From NCBI GenBank assembly GCA_009760855.2, contig WPIO01000156.1, positions 627,501 through 691,500 of the forward strand: a stretch of DNA of 64,000 bases, given 5' to 3'. This DNA comes from Cristatella mucedo (Eukaryota > Bryozoa > Phylactolaemata > Cristatellidae). Positions within the stretch are counted from its first letter, which is position 1. The number at the start of each line of letters is the position of its first letter. Shown one piece after another: positions 46,113-57,840 of the stretch. Both the position numbers and the translations under genes were made by a program. The notes below the pieces were generated by a model. The model worked only from the letters and a program-made list of their open reading frames with translations, did not search any database and was not told where the DNA came from.

Positions 46113-47925
46113 CCATGAGTTTTACGAAGCATGCACAGGATCGGCACTGACTCTCCAATGACAGGCGTATAAGGACTAATGTAGATCGTACGAATTGGTC
46201 CTGGCTGGCAAAGGCCAAATCTACGTCGTATAATCTATAAATTCATAGCTGAATAACAGGTGCACAATTCGTAAACGCTGACGTCTACGATCCTCATCCG
46301 CTCTCAGGTTGTCTCCTGATCAAGTAATGCTATGATCTACTTGACCGCCACTCTAGCTTCCTAGTCAACAAGATAGACAAGACCAGCGAGTCCATCCACA
46401 GGGTGACAATACTTCTTTTGCCAACCAGTCCCTCAAGTCCGTGCAGCACTTCAGTGTCTGCATTCAAGAAGGCTGCGAGTGACGTCATTCTAAACTTCAT
46501 TTATAAGTGAGATGGGATCACTTGACCTCTAAGCCCTAATAACACTGACCCCCTTCTACGATGCATAGATAATTTGCTACCATGCATAACTAATGTCATA
46601 AATAAGTCAATAGCCTCGTTTCACAGAACCTTTCAGAAAGTCCGTAGTCAGGCCACAAATGAAGAAAGCGACGTTTTATCAAGGCAACTTTAGCAACTTC
46701 CGCCCAGTTTCCGTTTAGTCGTTCTTATATAAAAACGCTCGATCGATTCATCGCCGATCGGCTAAAATCAAGTAGTAAAATTTCAAACTTAGGTAATACG
46801 TTCCTCTGTGGTTTGAGAGCTAATCATACGACAGAATCAGCATGTCTTCGTATGTAAATCGGTCTTTTTTATGCCGATTTAGGTAGAGTCTGTTCGCTTA
46901 TTAGGCTTAATCTTTCGGCAGTTTTGATAGCAACGATCACCCAGTCCTTCTCGAGCTCCACGCATCTCGCCTGGGAATCAGGGGTACTGCACTGCAACGG
47001 TGCAAGTTCTCTCTCAGCCGCAGACTCTGGAGTATTGAAGTGAACCAGCAAAGATCATCATTGCCACTACTGAACAGCGGCCCACCGCTCGGTGAATGGT
47101 ATGGTTCTTTTGACGGTGTATACTCTCCCTTTTGCCGATGTGATTGCCAGGCGCAACATAGGCTCTGTCACTTCAATGCAGACGACGCTCATTCGTACCT
47201 TAACTTTAATCCATTCAAGCTTTCGAGCAAGGGGAATCTTTTAACTCGGCTCCACCATGAATTGATGACATCTCCACATGGATGGCAGCGAAAGTTTTTA
47301 CAATTGAATGATTACAAAACCACCTAACTATTAATGGGCAAACGAAGTTAGATTAAGAACTTTTGAAACCAAAGTGCTCAACATCGGCTCGACCAGAATA
47401 ACGCATTTAAAATGTGTGAGAAATCTGTTTGCCTAGTTCCGATGTTACTGTTCCTTTGACGACCACGGCTCCACAGTCATGCGGACTACTTTCAGCTACA
47501 TAAAATTACTAAATTCGGGATAGCCTGGACTGGGTTGCTAAATCTACGCACGTCCGTGCATTTGTTACATACCGTCACCACTTCGGTAACTCACTGGTTG
47601 CTAGTGAACCGGCCCACTCATTATGGTGCTTAACGTTAATACAAAACTCTGCGGCGAGGCTTGTGTTTCGTGAGCGTTGCCGTCACAGCACTACACCCAT
47701 TTTCGCTGAAATGAACTGGCTCTCAGTAAAACAATGGTACCATACCTCCGGGTTTGGACCTACCGCTTACTTTTAGGTTCATTCATCCATGGGCTCCAGC
47801 CTATTTATCCGATCTCCTCCCCCACCGTGCTAAGCTTCGTACCAATAGCTATTATGAATTTAATCTTTAGCTACAATTCGTATGAACCTCAAACCCCTCG
47901 GAGACCATGCATTTATATTTCTAAT

Positions 47926-49462
47926 AACGATAGCAACCCCAACAATCACCTTGACAGACCTACGGGTCGGAAGGAAATATTAAAACAAGGAGGTATGTTC
48001 TGGATTGCACAGCTATTAGAGCAGAATATCAATGGCTCGGGCAGCAGAGTTGCCCTGAGCTTCACTCTGACGAACTAGTCGCACGTGTGTAGTCCATCGG
48101 CTAAATAGGCAGACCTTTAGCAAGCTCTGTTTGGGAAGCTAGCAGAGAGAGGGGGCACTTCAATAGTTCTAGAGGTCGATCATCCCCAACGAAGCTGCAT
48201 CGACCATAAATAGTGCATTATTGCTGCCAGTTGTTGCGTGACGGTGTCTCCGGTGGCGGCAGCTCTAGAGGGAGTCTCGCGGCGACACAGTGGGTGCACC
48301 TGCACGGTTACCGAGACGCTTCTCTATTACTCTCAACGGGCGCATATCTATGGGAGCCCAATCAGTCGCAGCAGACGAAACGGAATGTAATCTGGATTAG
48401 TGGCCCGACGCTTCGCCGCTTCAACGGCTTAGCTAGTGGCCACGGATGAGGCACGTGCATTAATTAACGTTGTTCGCTTCTCTACTTACAACAGCAGAAG
48501 CCGCAGGCGCACACGACACTGCTGGTGAACAGCAGACAGCAGCTTCAGGTGAGCAGTGCATCTATTAGTCGTCCAACTCCTAGAAGGCATGCGTCGACTG
48601 AATAGGGTCGATTGAGTGACCTGCATGCTAACGGCATTTTCCCAGGCTGCTGTAGTCACGAAGCCAATTAACTCGCTGTATTTCAAGTAACGAAGGGCAG
48701 TCTGCTATTGACTTTACGACCTCGGCATGAGCCAGTAGGAGCGAGTTGCCGTCAGACCGAGCAATTTCTCGTAATTATTGAGAAAGCGCTTACTAAATAC
48801 TGTGGCTGTCGGCAGATAAGCGAACGCAGGTGTCGGAAAATCCTAACCGACTCGCCATAGAAGGCACACGGGTGCTCGCTGACCAATGGCTACACCGCAT
48901 CTAACGCTAAGTTTGTGTTTTTTTATGGACACCTCGGAGGACTTGCGAAGCACAGTGACACAGCAGATACACCGACGGAAAAACCCAGCGTACTACTATG
49001 AATTTAGATAGACCCGTAAGGTTTCATTGAAATGGCCGAAGGCTCCTGTCTTTCTGGAAACGGAAGTGCTTTATGGTAGTTCATGGGTCAGGCAACTGAG
49101 TGGATCGGCGATTTGATAGGCTAATGCGCATTAAGAGAGCTTATTTGCAAGCAGAGGTATGGAATCGGATAGTATCGTTTGCAGCATAAAAGAGCTATTT
49201 TTGATGGATATTTTTTATATGCCTGAGCTATTTTTGATAGCCTGATTACCGCTTAGTGATTTGGATTACCGTATTGGTGATAGTCCGATTACCGCCATAT
49301 TAAGCACGTTCCCATGACGACCCAAAGTACCGCTAGCCAGCGGCAATGCTGTCTTATCTTTGTGCGAGACGCTACTCTTGTCCCTCCCAAGGCGAGAAGT
49401 CTAGCAGTAACATGGCACGTGATAATCCGGAGAGCTTCGAAAGAATACCTGCTGTGCTTCTT

Positions 49463-49539
<77 letters not shown>

Positions 49540-50559
49540 ATTAACCACGGAAAGTTAAAATTAATTTGAACACGCTACTTTGCTTTAATCTTGCGTATCT
49601 GGCCAGCAGCTTTAGCCTTTGATGGTCATTTGTGGTTTATATTACTCCCGCAATCAATTGAATGCGCTACCTAGCGGCGATGCGAAATAAAAAATCGAAT
49701 TTGGTGTTCGATGTCAATCTAACACGCTAGCCATTGTTGGGGCAGCGCGTTGGCGATTGCTGGTCTTGTGAGTTCGTGAGTGATTGCCGCATATGTTGTT
49801 CTATTGGCTTCGGTTCGGATCGATTTAATTTTGCATGGTTACATGTTTTGCACGATTACCCATGCAGCCGTTTCTAGCCATGTTACGGTATAGCTGTTTC
49901 TAGTCGTGCAGCAGGGTCAGCCTAAGGCTTGAGAGTGTGTGCAATTTAGCCGGAATTTATTGGGTTGAAAACTAGCTGCCCATTTTAGCAGATACTAATT
50001 CTCACAAAGCATTTCCGGGGCGCTGGAATTCTGGCCTGCTTAATGTTTGCCGCTCGGACACTACTGCCGACGTAGCAGCCCAAATTTTAGTCTTAATTAA
50101 ATCTATTATTATTTATGTATTATTATTATTATATATTATATTATTTATATATTATTAATTAAAAATCTAAAGTAAGAAAGTCTAGATAGCCTGAGAGACA
50201 TTAACTGTGATCTTAAGGCGCGTGGCTATACAGGGCCGGTCTACACTGCCAATCAATGTACTACTTCGGGCCTTGCAATGGCTCAAGTGCTTTTGTGTAC
50301 TTAGCAGTGCAGGATCCCGTGTAACTTACTAACTAGCTGTTTTTTTATGAAGTTCAATCGTGGTTTATATTGTCCTAACGATCAAATGCTTCACCTAACG
50401 CCACATCGGGGTTTACTACCTAATGGCCCTTAGCGTCATCATGTGGACTCGTGCTTACTGTTGAAAATAGGGCAACCGCGGAAGGTGTGGCCGCATGCGT
50501 TGCATCCTAGCGCAGCTAGCCAAATTTAGTCGGAGCAGGATTAAAGGTCGCGTCACTTA
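47926..50559. other. no gene recognised; (CT)n at 49465-49538
   Basis: Apparently single-copy sequence. 48213-48449 is a plus frame of 78 codons without motifs. 48495-48548 is an 18-codon stretch bounded by CTTACAACAG and GTGAGC and could be a small exon, but nothing supports it further. 49465-49538 is a pure (CT)n microsatellite. 50100-50165 is AT-rich (ATT/TAT) sequence. Confidence 0.5.
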
Positions 50560-51020
50560 ATGTCTTACTTCAGCTCCTTGTTTGCTCCTGGGCGATAAGA
50601 AGTTCTTGCCAGCTCGACTAGGCACCGTTTTACTCACTCCCGACCTGCTGGCGTTTAAAAAGAAGGTAGAAATGCACCTTTTCCTTACTACGTCGGCGAG
50701 TGCTTTCGTTAGTGTCCTCTGTTTGCTTATGCCTGATGAAACGGTGTGCGTTGCCAGTATTCAGTTGGCATTCTATCTTTACTAAAGCATCTTTAAAGTA
50801 CCTGAGAATGTAAATTAGTTCTTGTTTAAAGTTGTACATTAGTTTTAATATGACAAAGTAATACGGAGGTTGACAACTTAGGAATGTGCACGTTTAGCTA
50901 CAACAAGCATTCGTTTAGTTAACAGCTTACCAAGCATTGTCTTAATGTAAAGCGCCTAGAGAGAGATTAAGTTCTCTGCGGGCGCTTTATCAAGTGAATT
51001 ATTATTATTGTTATTATTAA
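50560..51020 (+). mobile_element. divergent L-A-related LINE 3' end
   Basis: Plus-strand fragment encoding a C-terminal block like LLTPDLLAFKKKVEMHLF (compare TSPDLTTFKRNLKTHLF). It has a 3' UTR with GCTTATGCCTGATGAAACGG and the family tail (AAGCGCCTAGAGAGAGATTA ... GCGCTTTATCAAGTG) and (ATT)n ending near 51019. The body is diverged but the tail is almost canonical. Confidence 0.75.
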
Positions 51021-51469
51021 TGTTAGCGTAAAGCAGGGTTAGGCCTTGCATAGAGACCGGCGCCTTATACCATAGCATAAGCCATAAAGTTCTAAAAGTA
51101 GTTGCTCTAGAACTTGTAAGGGATTTTCATAAATGTACCGTAAATGTCCTAAAAAAATGTATTTATTTATCTAGAGCAATTTTCAAAAGTAAACCCAAGC
51201 TTACTGTCGTCTTAGTCGTTAGGCATTGTAACTGAACAGCGGCACTCATAGTGGCCGATGAGAGATACTGATGGATTCCGAAAGGGTGATAACGTTACCG
51301 GTAAACCAGCCTTTGCAATCTGGGAGGTGCGTTTTTAATGTCAGTTGCTCCAATTCTACTGATTTATGATACTGATTTTAAACATCCGTCTTGAATCAGA
51401 ACGAAACGTGAAAATTAGCCCTTGGCAAATTAACCGGTATTATCCGTATAGGTGAGCTGGCATAGGTCC
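51021..51469. other. no gene recognised
   Basis: Sequence between the divergent L-A end and the promoter-like unit of the second proline-rich locus. No motif, repeat or frame worth naming. Confidence 0.5.
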
Positions 51470-52480
51470 TGCAATGCCCCACCATAAATAACCCTGAGCC
51501 TGACAGCTGAGCCTTAATTATGAACAGCGACAATGGCCATTACGATTTAAGTGATGGCCACTTATGAACAGGCCGTGATTATGAACAGCGCGATTTACGA
51601 TCACGCGGGAACAAGATTATTTCATGAATTACAACCTTGCTTTAGTATAAGGTATGGGCCCACCGCAAGTTGCTATGTTAGAATTATGATCCGTCGGTCG
51701 GTGAGTACCAGTACTGAGCGTCTGTTGGGTGTCGTAATGCCCGGTGATTTTGAACTATGAGCTTGCAAGCCGAACCTCGACTAGGAAGTATGAGCTTTGC
51801 TTGAAATAGAACACTTATGAAATAGCCTCGATAAGTCGGGGTTTTACGAGCAGTATTACGTGTGACTATATACGGCAGTGATTATTGTTTGACCTACGAC
51901 TTGACCACTATATAAAGCTTGTGCCTGACCGCAGTCGCTGTCTTGAAGCCACGGTCTGCCGATTGGTGAGTGTAGAGCTAATTGCATGCTGCTGTAAGAT
52001 TGCTAGCGAGTTGGCTGGAAGTCAGCTGTGTGTACAGTCGTAAAATACAGGCTATAGTCGTGCTGTTACTAGCATGGTGCTGTTGCTTTGGCTGTGTGCA
52101 GAACATCAAGCCCTGTGCTTCTATCGTCGGGTTATAGCTAGCAGCACGTTACAGTCGTGGTGCTGCCATCCGAATTAGTGACGGTTGGGTATATCCAAAC
52201 AATGTCACCTACTACATTAGCCAGGCTTTTGCTTGCGCCTTTTCTGATACGCTTTGCTTTTAATGCTGAAGGCTATACAGGCGCATCTATATTCCTGAGG
52301 TAGAGCGAGCTGCAGGTCTGTGCACGTTACGGGCGTTGATGTGCTGCCGGAACTAGTGAGGTTCGCTCGGTCTAAACAGTCCGGCAGACGGTGCGGTGAG
52401 CAACCCTGACTCACTTTGCAGTGTTTAGGAATAATTCTTCTCTCACAAACGTTTAGCCGTCGCCTTAGACTCTGAGGACG
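51470..52480 (+). promoter_or_regulatory. promoter-like unit of the second proline-rich locus
   Basis: Matches 38570-39600: AATGCCCGGTGATTTTGAAC at 51737, AACACTTATGAAATAG at 51809, CTATATAAAGC at 51907, GTCTTGAAGCCACGGTCTGC at 51940, then ACTCACTTTGCAG near 52410. Here the TATA-bearing unit occurs once rather than in tandem. The TATA element lies about 755 bp before the ATG of the downstream frame. The spacing from the last unit in the first locus is similar. Confidence 0.5.
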
Positions 52481-52662
52481 AAAAAGACTCAAAATACGGC
52501 CCATAACTTGTGGCTTGTGGGTAAATGTATATACACATTTACGTACATATACAAGTATTTATGTGTATATTCAAATAGCTTGACGCTTGAAGTGCTAGGA
52601 ACATACATCTATTTGTCGTGGACAAGCTTAAGAAACCTTTTAGTGTGGATTCAATTTCCACG

Positions 52663-53157
52663 ATGGCAGCCAAAGCAACAAAAATGTCAGAACGGCCCCA
52701 CGCATCGCACGCTGAGACCAACTCGAGGCTGATTAATAATCCAGAGCTGGACGAAGGGCTTTCGCAGCCGCCCCTCCCCCACCGAGGCAACAGCACCACC
52801 GCCTACCGAAAGGCAAGTGCCGATTGTAATGCAGATGCTGCCGCAGATCGATCCTGACGATGAACCAGGCGGCGATGCAGACGACACTAGCGATGCTAAG
52901 CCTAACACTTCAACCGACTGTCAGGTGGATAGGCAGGTGCTATGACAACGGAATTCATTATAGCCGACAGTACACCTTCGCCGAATCCTGCTCTAGCGAT
53001 GGCAACGATTCCACCGAACTGGAATGTGGCTCGAGCGCCAACGGCTTCCATCGTCCAAAGTAACTTGCTGGAACGAGGGTGTGCCGCTAATGCAGAGGCC
53101 TCCACCTCCTCGAGCAATCACTCCGGCAGCGTGCTGCTGGACGCCGGGGTTGTTAAA
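52663..53157 (+). pseudogene. second copy of the proline-rich ORF, frameshifted and truncated
   Basis: Starts MAAKATKMSERPHASHAETN and continues SRLINNPELDEG, nearly identical at DNA level to 39888-39940. After LSQPP a frameshift breaks the PPTE region. The ALAMATIPPNWNVARAPTAS block reappears in another frame at about 52990-53050, followed by AEASTSSSNHSG. An L-A copy cuts it at about 53158, and GC-rich sequence after 53672 may be its continuation. The surviving conserved patches show that the first locus is a genuine coding unit rather than a chance frame. Confidence 0.55.
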
Positions 53158-53672
53158 TAATAAAAATCCTAATAATAATGCACTTCACAAAGCGCCCTCA
53201 AAGGACTCAATCTCTTTCTAGGCGCTTTGCGTTTGCTTCAATGGGAAACATGATTGAAACGTGAGTAACATCATGCTTGATAAACAACATGAACAACGTG
53301 GTTAGGTGTGACATGCATAGGGTCAGCACGCAGATGTGGTTAGTGGTACCATGCAGTGGTAGCATGCATAGGCACATGATGGACGAATCACAGGGACCCA
53401 CTAAATGCTGTCCTAAATAGGAGTGTTTTCAAGTTCTTTTTAGATGTGGTCAAGCCAAGGGATGTTCTGACGCAAGTCGGGAGAGAGTTTCTAGCTTAGG
53501 GAGCATACGAACTAAATGCACGGTCTCCAAAGGATTTGAGGTTTGTACGAGGTATTGGTAGACTATTGGATTCCGAAAAGCGTGTGGTACGATGCTTGGC
53601 CTGGGGGGAGAAGATCTGAGAGATAGGCTGGAGCCAAAGAATGAAGTGACCTAAAAGTGAGCAACAAAATGC
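53158..53672 (-). mobile_element. L-A LINE copy 15, 5'-truncated, inserted in the second proline-rich locus
   Basis: Minus-strand 3' end: (AAT)-rich tail, tail hairpin (AAAGCGCCCTCAAAGGAC), 3' UTR with CATGCTTGATAAACAAC and C-terminal blocks (QAKHRTTRFSESNSLPIPRT, SFGDRAFSSYAP), stopping at about 53672. The GC-rich sequence on both sides differs sharply from the element, which makes the boundaries clear. Confidence 0.85.
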
Positions 53673-55681
53673 TCGCCTAAGCTGATGCAAGTGGATTTGG
53701 CGCGGGTACGAATGTCCAGAAGCCACCGCTCGCGTCCCACCGCCGCTGGACAATCGTCGGAAGCCATCCGGAAGAAAGCGACAGTGGACAGTGAGAGAGC
53801 GGTACGACTTCAGAGCTCGAGCGCTTCTGCGGATGGCCGGTTGGCGAGCAAGGCGCAGTTCCTTGCCGTGAAGGTGAGGCGCGTGCATCGCTTGACCTAG
53901 TATAGAATCTTGGCTGTCCTAGTGATGCTAAGCGAACCTCGTAAGAAGCCAGGATGACGATTATTGATGCTAGTTTACATCCCAACTCTTTCTTTCTTTT
54001 CAACTTCTTTCTAACGATCGAGTCGGCATTTACTCCTGCGTTTCAGGCAACGGGCAGTGGACCACATCTCTGCAGCAAAACACTCAATCGGTCGGAGATT
54101 GACGGTCGAAGCAGCGCCGGGCTGGCAGCCGCGATGGCCGACGGTCCGCAGTGCAGTCCTGAGCTTTGCTTGCCCTCTCCTGCTCTCGACCGTCCCAGCG
54201 CTACGACGACGGACGCACTTCGGAGCGCTTTCGTCGCTTGCGGAGATGGTCACGTGGTGCAAAACCGGCGATCGAAAGCCAGAATGAATGCAGCAGCACT
54301 TGCAGCGGCGCAGGAAAGCGCCGATCAGGCTGCCCTACCGGCCTGCGGGCAGCAGAGCAGAGCCAATTGCCGAGAGGGAGCGACGTCGTTGGAGTTGGGC
54401 GTTCGGCGCGAAGACGCTTCGGACTTCCCGCGGTTGACGGACTGGGTGGCGAGCGACATCCGAACGGCAGGCCTAAGCTTTTTTGGAAGCTTCGCGGGCC
54501 AGCGACGAGGCAAGACAGAACGGGGCGCTATTTAGGTCCGAGCACCTGCCAGGCAATCGCTCCCAAGACGGCAAAGCCGGCGGCGATCATCTGAATTGGC
54601 TACGTAGCTCAGCCTCGAATTTGAGGAGGCTGCTGGGGGGAGCTTACATTGCGACGTGAGCACGACCCCTTGATGGACTATTGGCGGCCGAGGTGGGAGG
54701 CTAAGCTGAGCAACCAAGTCGGAATGCCACCTGAGGCCACGGTCGCGGGCGGCGCTCGTTATCGACCGTGCCGGGAACCGACGTCGACCGTCGAAGCGAC
54801 AGAGCAGCGACCAGGTGCCTCACTTTCGGCTGCCGGTGCGTGAGGTGCTACCCGCTCGACGCTGCTTCCTCCGGCGAATTCGCGGCCGATTGGTGGCGGC
54901 CTAGAAGCGTCTGTCGTGGCAGAGCGGCCGAGGAATTATGCGGGCGCCTGGAGCCGCTTCAGCTATGGTATAGCGGCTAACCATCGCTGCCCAAGCGAGC
55001 GAACAGCCAGCCCCTGCAGCGTTGAGCCCCTTGGTCTCGCGGCGTCATCGGTGAAAGCCAAAATGGTCGCACTGCGTAGATTGCAAATTGGAACTGAATA
55101 AAGTAGGTAAAATCCTGAGACGGATCGCCACAGATACATAGGTGCATCACCGCAATGAGTAGAAGCACGGGATGGTGCAGATATCGGGAAACTCGAGTGT
55201 TGCTTGGGAAAACGAAGGCTATGATTGTTCCCAAAAAATGAAAATTGCCTCGACTGAACAGTTGAGAGGCGTATTGGTTGTTCTTTCTATTTTTATAGCC
55301 ACTGTGGAATCTGCGACCGCCTTAATTTGCTTCGAGGCCGCTAATGTGCAAGCAGCTGATATTGTGAACTGCTGCTTTGATCCTCTATACGCTGCTTTAT
55401 TTGCCGGAGAGCCTGTAGCTGTGCGTGTCTGCACTAAAAGTAATGCGACTTTTGCCAGCTCTCGTTAGCTCCCTAAGAGAATCAGCTTTTCTGCACCGGT
55501 TTGCAATTCAGTGACACGGCTTTGCCGTACATGCCGCTGCTTTACGATTTAGCTCAACGGCAAGGGGCTTGCCTTTGAGGATCGAGGTAGAGGGCTTCAG
55601 CCCTGGGGCACATGTGACCTGCCTTGATATAAACTAAGCTAGCTCTCTAAGAGTGCTATTCGAACGATAATTGTGTGTGTG
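53673..55681. other. GC-rich flank of the second proline-rich locus, no gene identified
   Basis: 53673-53890 resembles parts of the first locus (for example TTGGCGAGCAAGGCGCAG, compared with GTGGCGAGCACGGCGCAG near 40360), so it is probably the continuation of the frameshifted ORF. 53954-54535 is a 193-codon plus frame without recognisable domains or a counterpart in the first locus, which may be chance in GC-rich DNA. 54600-55100 is GC-rich, and 55172-55468 has a 98-codon frame without motifs. Confidence 0.45.
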
Positions 55682-55687
55682 TATATA

Positions 55688-55776
<89 letters not shown>
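55682..55776. repeat. (TA)n microsatellite
   Basis: About 95 bp of (TA)n followed by further AT-rich sequence to 55840. Tyr-Ile frames on both strands are artefacts. Confidence 0.95.
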
Positions 55777-55778
<2 letters not shown>

Positions 55779-56336
55779 TTAAATATGTGTTCATGTATAT
55801 ACAGTGTATGTATATATTTATATACGTATATAACAATATACAAGCTGACAGAGAAGATGGATTGATAAACTAATATTTTTTTTCATTTTCATGACAACTC
55901 GTCTTCGCGTTTTTCCTATGATTGGGAGACTTTTATCCTACGTAATATGTTATTTACGTGGGTTCTCCAGAGATGGTTCCTAGAATATCAACTTTCGAAT
56001 TTGATCGTATATTCGATGCAGTTGTGTGCGCGTTCTTGCATGTCAACGAACTTAACTCACTCGGGGTTATGATCATGCTGCGGCTTCCGAGTCAGCGTTT
56101 CGTGATATCGAATGAATTGGACTGCTTGTTCACATTCGAATTAACTTAACGCGCTGCTTTATAGGCATGCCGGAGACTGAGTGAGCCTCAGATACGTGGC
56201 ACACTGGACGATGTCTGTCATGCCCCGACAAACTCTCTGATTGAATGAAACGCAGACAATACTGTATCGTTGAGACGATCCCAGTCACGAACCCGATAGT
56301 TCTCAAACGCTCCTGCAACCGTGCTGAACGAGGTCT
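55777..56336. other. no gene recognised
   Basis: Sequence between the (TA)n tract and the AT-rich direct repeat. A 63-codon plus frame at 55958-56149 has no motif, so nothing is called. Confidence 0.5.
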
Positions 56337-56460
56337 GCTGCCCCTTGTGCTGCGTGTAATATTGTATAATAGTGTAATAACATTGTAATAATATTGTAAA
56401 ATACTGTATAATATTTTATAATATTGTAATAAATGCTACCCCTTGTGCTGCGTGTAATAC
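56337..56460. repeat. AT-rich tandem flanked by a direct repeat
   Basis: CCCCTTGTGCTGCGTGTAAT occurs at 56340-56359 and again at about 56439-56458. Between them is an irregular tandem of TGTAATA/TATTGTAA units. This could be a slippage-expanded short tandem bounded by its duplicated flank. Confidence 0.75.
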
Positions 56461-56585
56461 AACCACAATATAATTTGTTTGCATAACTTAAGCACTATAT
56501 TCAGGTACTCCACATACACCACTGGGCTCGAGTCCACAACCTTGGCCACACTTTGTTCGGGACGAGCACCTTAACTAATTTCGTT
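56461..56585 (-). mobile_element. S-1 SINE, copy 5, decayed
   Basis: Minus-strand relic with a tail-like low end (AATATAATTTGTTTGC...AACTTAAGC), a B-box relic GGGCTCGAGTCCAC at 56525 and the CGAGCACCTTAACTAA end. The L-A-like tail is hardly recognisable here. Confidence 0.6.
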
Positions 56586-56921
56586 CTAGCTTTAGATCGT
56601 TACGTGTATATGTTTAGATTGAGCTGAAGCGAAATACTGTAGTGAGCCGCAAGTCAAGTGAAGGTCAACGTTGGTAACCAGAACGTTCTTCAAGGATTTC
56701 GGTAAGACAACGAAGCCCAACTCGGTGGTGTGTCAGCTCTTGTGAGAGAGATGAAGACAAGACAGCTACAACGACGTCAGTTAAGAAGATGTTTAGCATG
56801 TATGCGTCTTGCTAAATAGCGAACGACTTTCGAGAACACTCGCACTCACCAAACGGTAACTCTCACAGGAACTCTCTGCTGCCTGAGACTCGGGAACGTC
56901 GCGCTCTGATTGGTTAATAAT
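56586..56921. other. no gene recognised
   Basis: About 335 bp between the S-1 relic and L-A copy 16. No motif, repeat or conserved frame seen. Confidence 0.5.
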
Positions 56922-57448
56922 AATAATAATATAATAATAATTCACTTGATAAAGCGCCCTCAGAGAATTTAATCTCTCTCTCTAGGCGCTTTACATTTGC
57001 CGTAAAGTGAAATGCCATTGAATGGTAAGTAAAATCATGCTTGAAAAAACAAACGAAATGAATAATATGGTTAGGGGTGACATGCACAGGGTCAGCATGC
57101 AAATGTGGTTAGTGGGAGCATGCACAGTGTCAGCACGCATAAGCACATCAAGGACGAATCACAGGGACCCACTTAATGCTGTCCTAAATAGGTGTGTTTT
57201 TAAGTTCCTTTTAAATGTGGTCAGGTCAGGGGATGTTTTGACGCAGGTCGGGAGTTCCAGGCTTTAGGAGCATATGAACTAAATGCACGGTCTCCAAAGG
57301 ATTTAAGGTTTGTATGAGGTATTTCTAGACTGTTGGATTCCGAAAAGCGGGTGGTACGATGCTTAGCCTGATGGGGTAGTATATCTGACAGATAGGCTGG
57401 AGCCATAGAATGAAGGGACCTAAAAGTGAGGGACAAAACCTCTAAGTC
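56922..57448 (-). mobile_element. L-A LINE copy 16, 5'-truncated
   Basis: Minus-strand 3' end with (AAT)n, tail hairpin, 3' UTR and C-terminal blocks in the frame 57221-57508 (LEVLSLTFRSLHSMAPAYLS, ILPHQAKHRTTRFSESNSLE, FGDRAFSSYAPKAWNS). It ends at about 57448, where GTTAGCGTCTTGG begins unrelated sequence. Very similar to copies 2 and 6, so among the younger insertions. Confidence 0.88.
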
Positions 57449-57607
57449 AATGGTTAGCGTCTTGGCTCGACCTTGCAGCAGGAGGAGGCACGGGGTGCAT
57501 GCTCTCATGTAAATATCGCTATAAATTCGTCTGAAAATCCGATTTACAATAGGACGAGGGAGTCGCTACACCGTTTTTAAGCAGTCAAAGTCAATAACAG
57601 TAAAAAT

Positions 57608-57840
57608 AGTGGTAATGATATATTTGGTATAGTGCCCTCGGAGAATTCAATCTCTCTCTAGGCACTTTACACTTTCACAAAGTATGCACTACATGCAAAC
57701 TAGTTCCCACGAAAATTAAATTTGGAGGTCCTTTGATGAATTCTAGGATTTGAACTGGGTATTTCCAAAGAATAAGAAACGAGCGGGTTTACGGTGCGGT
57801 TAGGGTTCCAATCAGACATGCAGACGCAATATATCTTGCA
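57608..57840 (-). mobile_element. short diverged L-A-type 3' end
   Basis: Minus-strand tail (ATATTTGGTATAGTGCCCTC ... CTAGGCACTTTACA) and the start of the C-terminal coding region in decayed form (TTTCCAAAGAATAAGAAACG). Only about 230 bp remain. Confidence 0.6.

Larger units (their letters stand above)
43600..47925 (+). mobile_element. L-A LINE copy 12, old near full-length copy interrupted by an L-A dimer
   Basis: Plus-strand host element in two parts. 43600-44631 covers the EN leader, EN (DLLALTEN, a worn LLIVAVAFHPYPIT in place of VYRPPG) and the start of the EN-RT linker. 46118-47925 resumes in the same linker and runs through RT (relics of SGL/HTTESA near 46820, DLSAVL near 46915, YADD-like NADDAHSYLNF near 47180) to the C-terminal region. 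The 3' tail is missing. Many stops. The interruption is an insertion of two younger L-A copies flanked by CCATG. Confidence 0.75.

Noticed and set aside
53954-54535. 193-codon plus frame in GC-rich DNA
   Set aside because: No recognisable domain and overlapping open frames on both strands, as expected in GC-rich sequence. Kept only as a note because it lies next to the second proline-rich locus.
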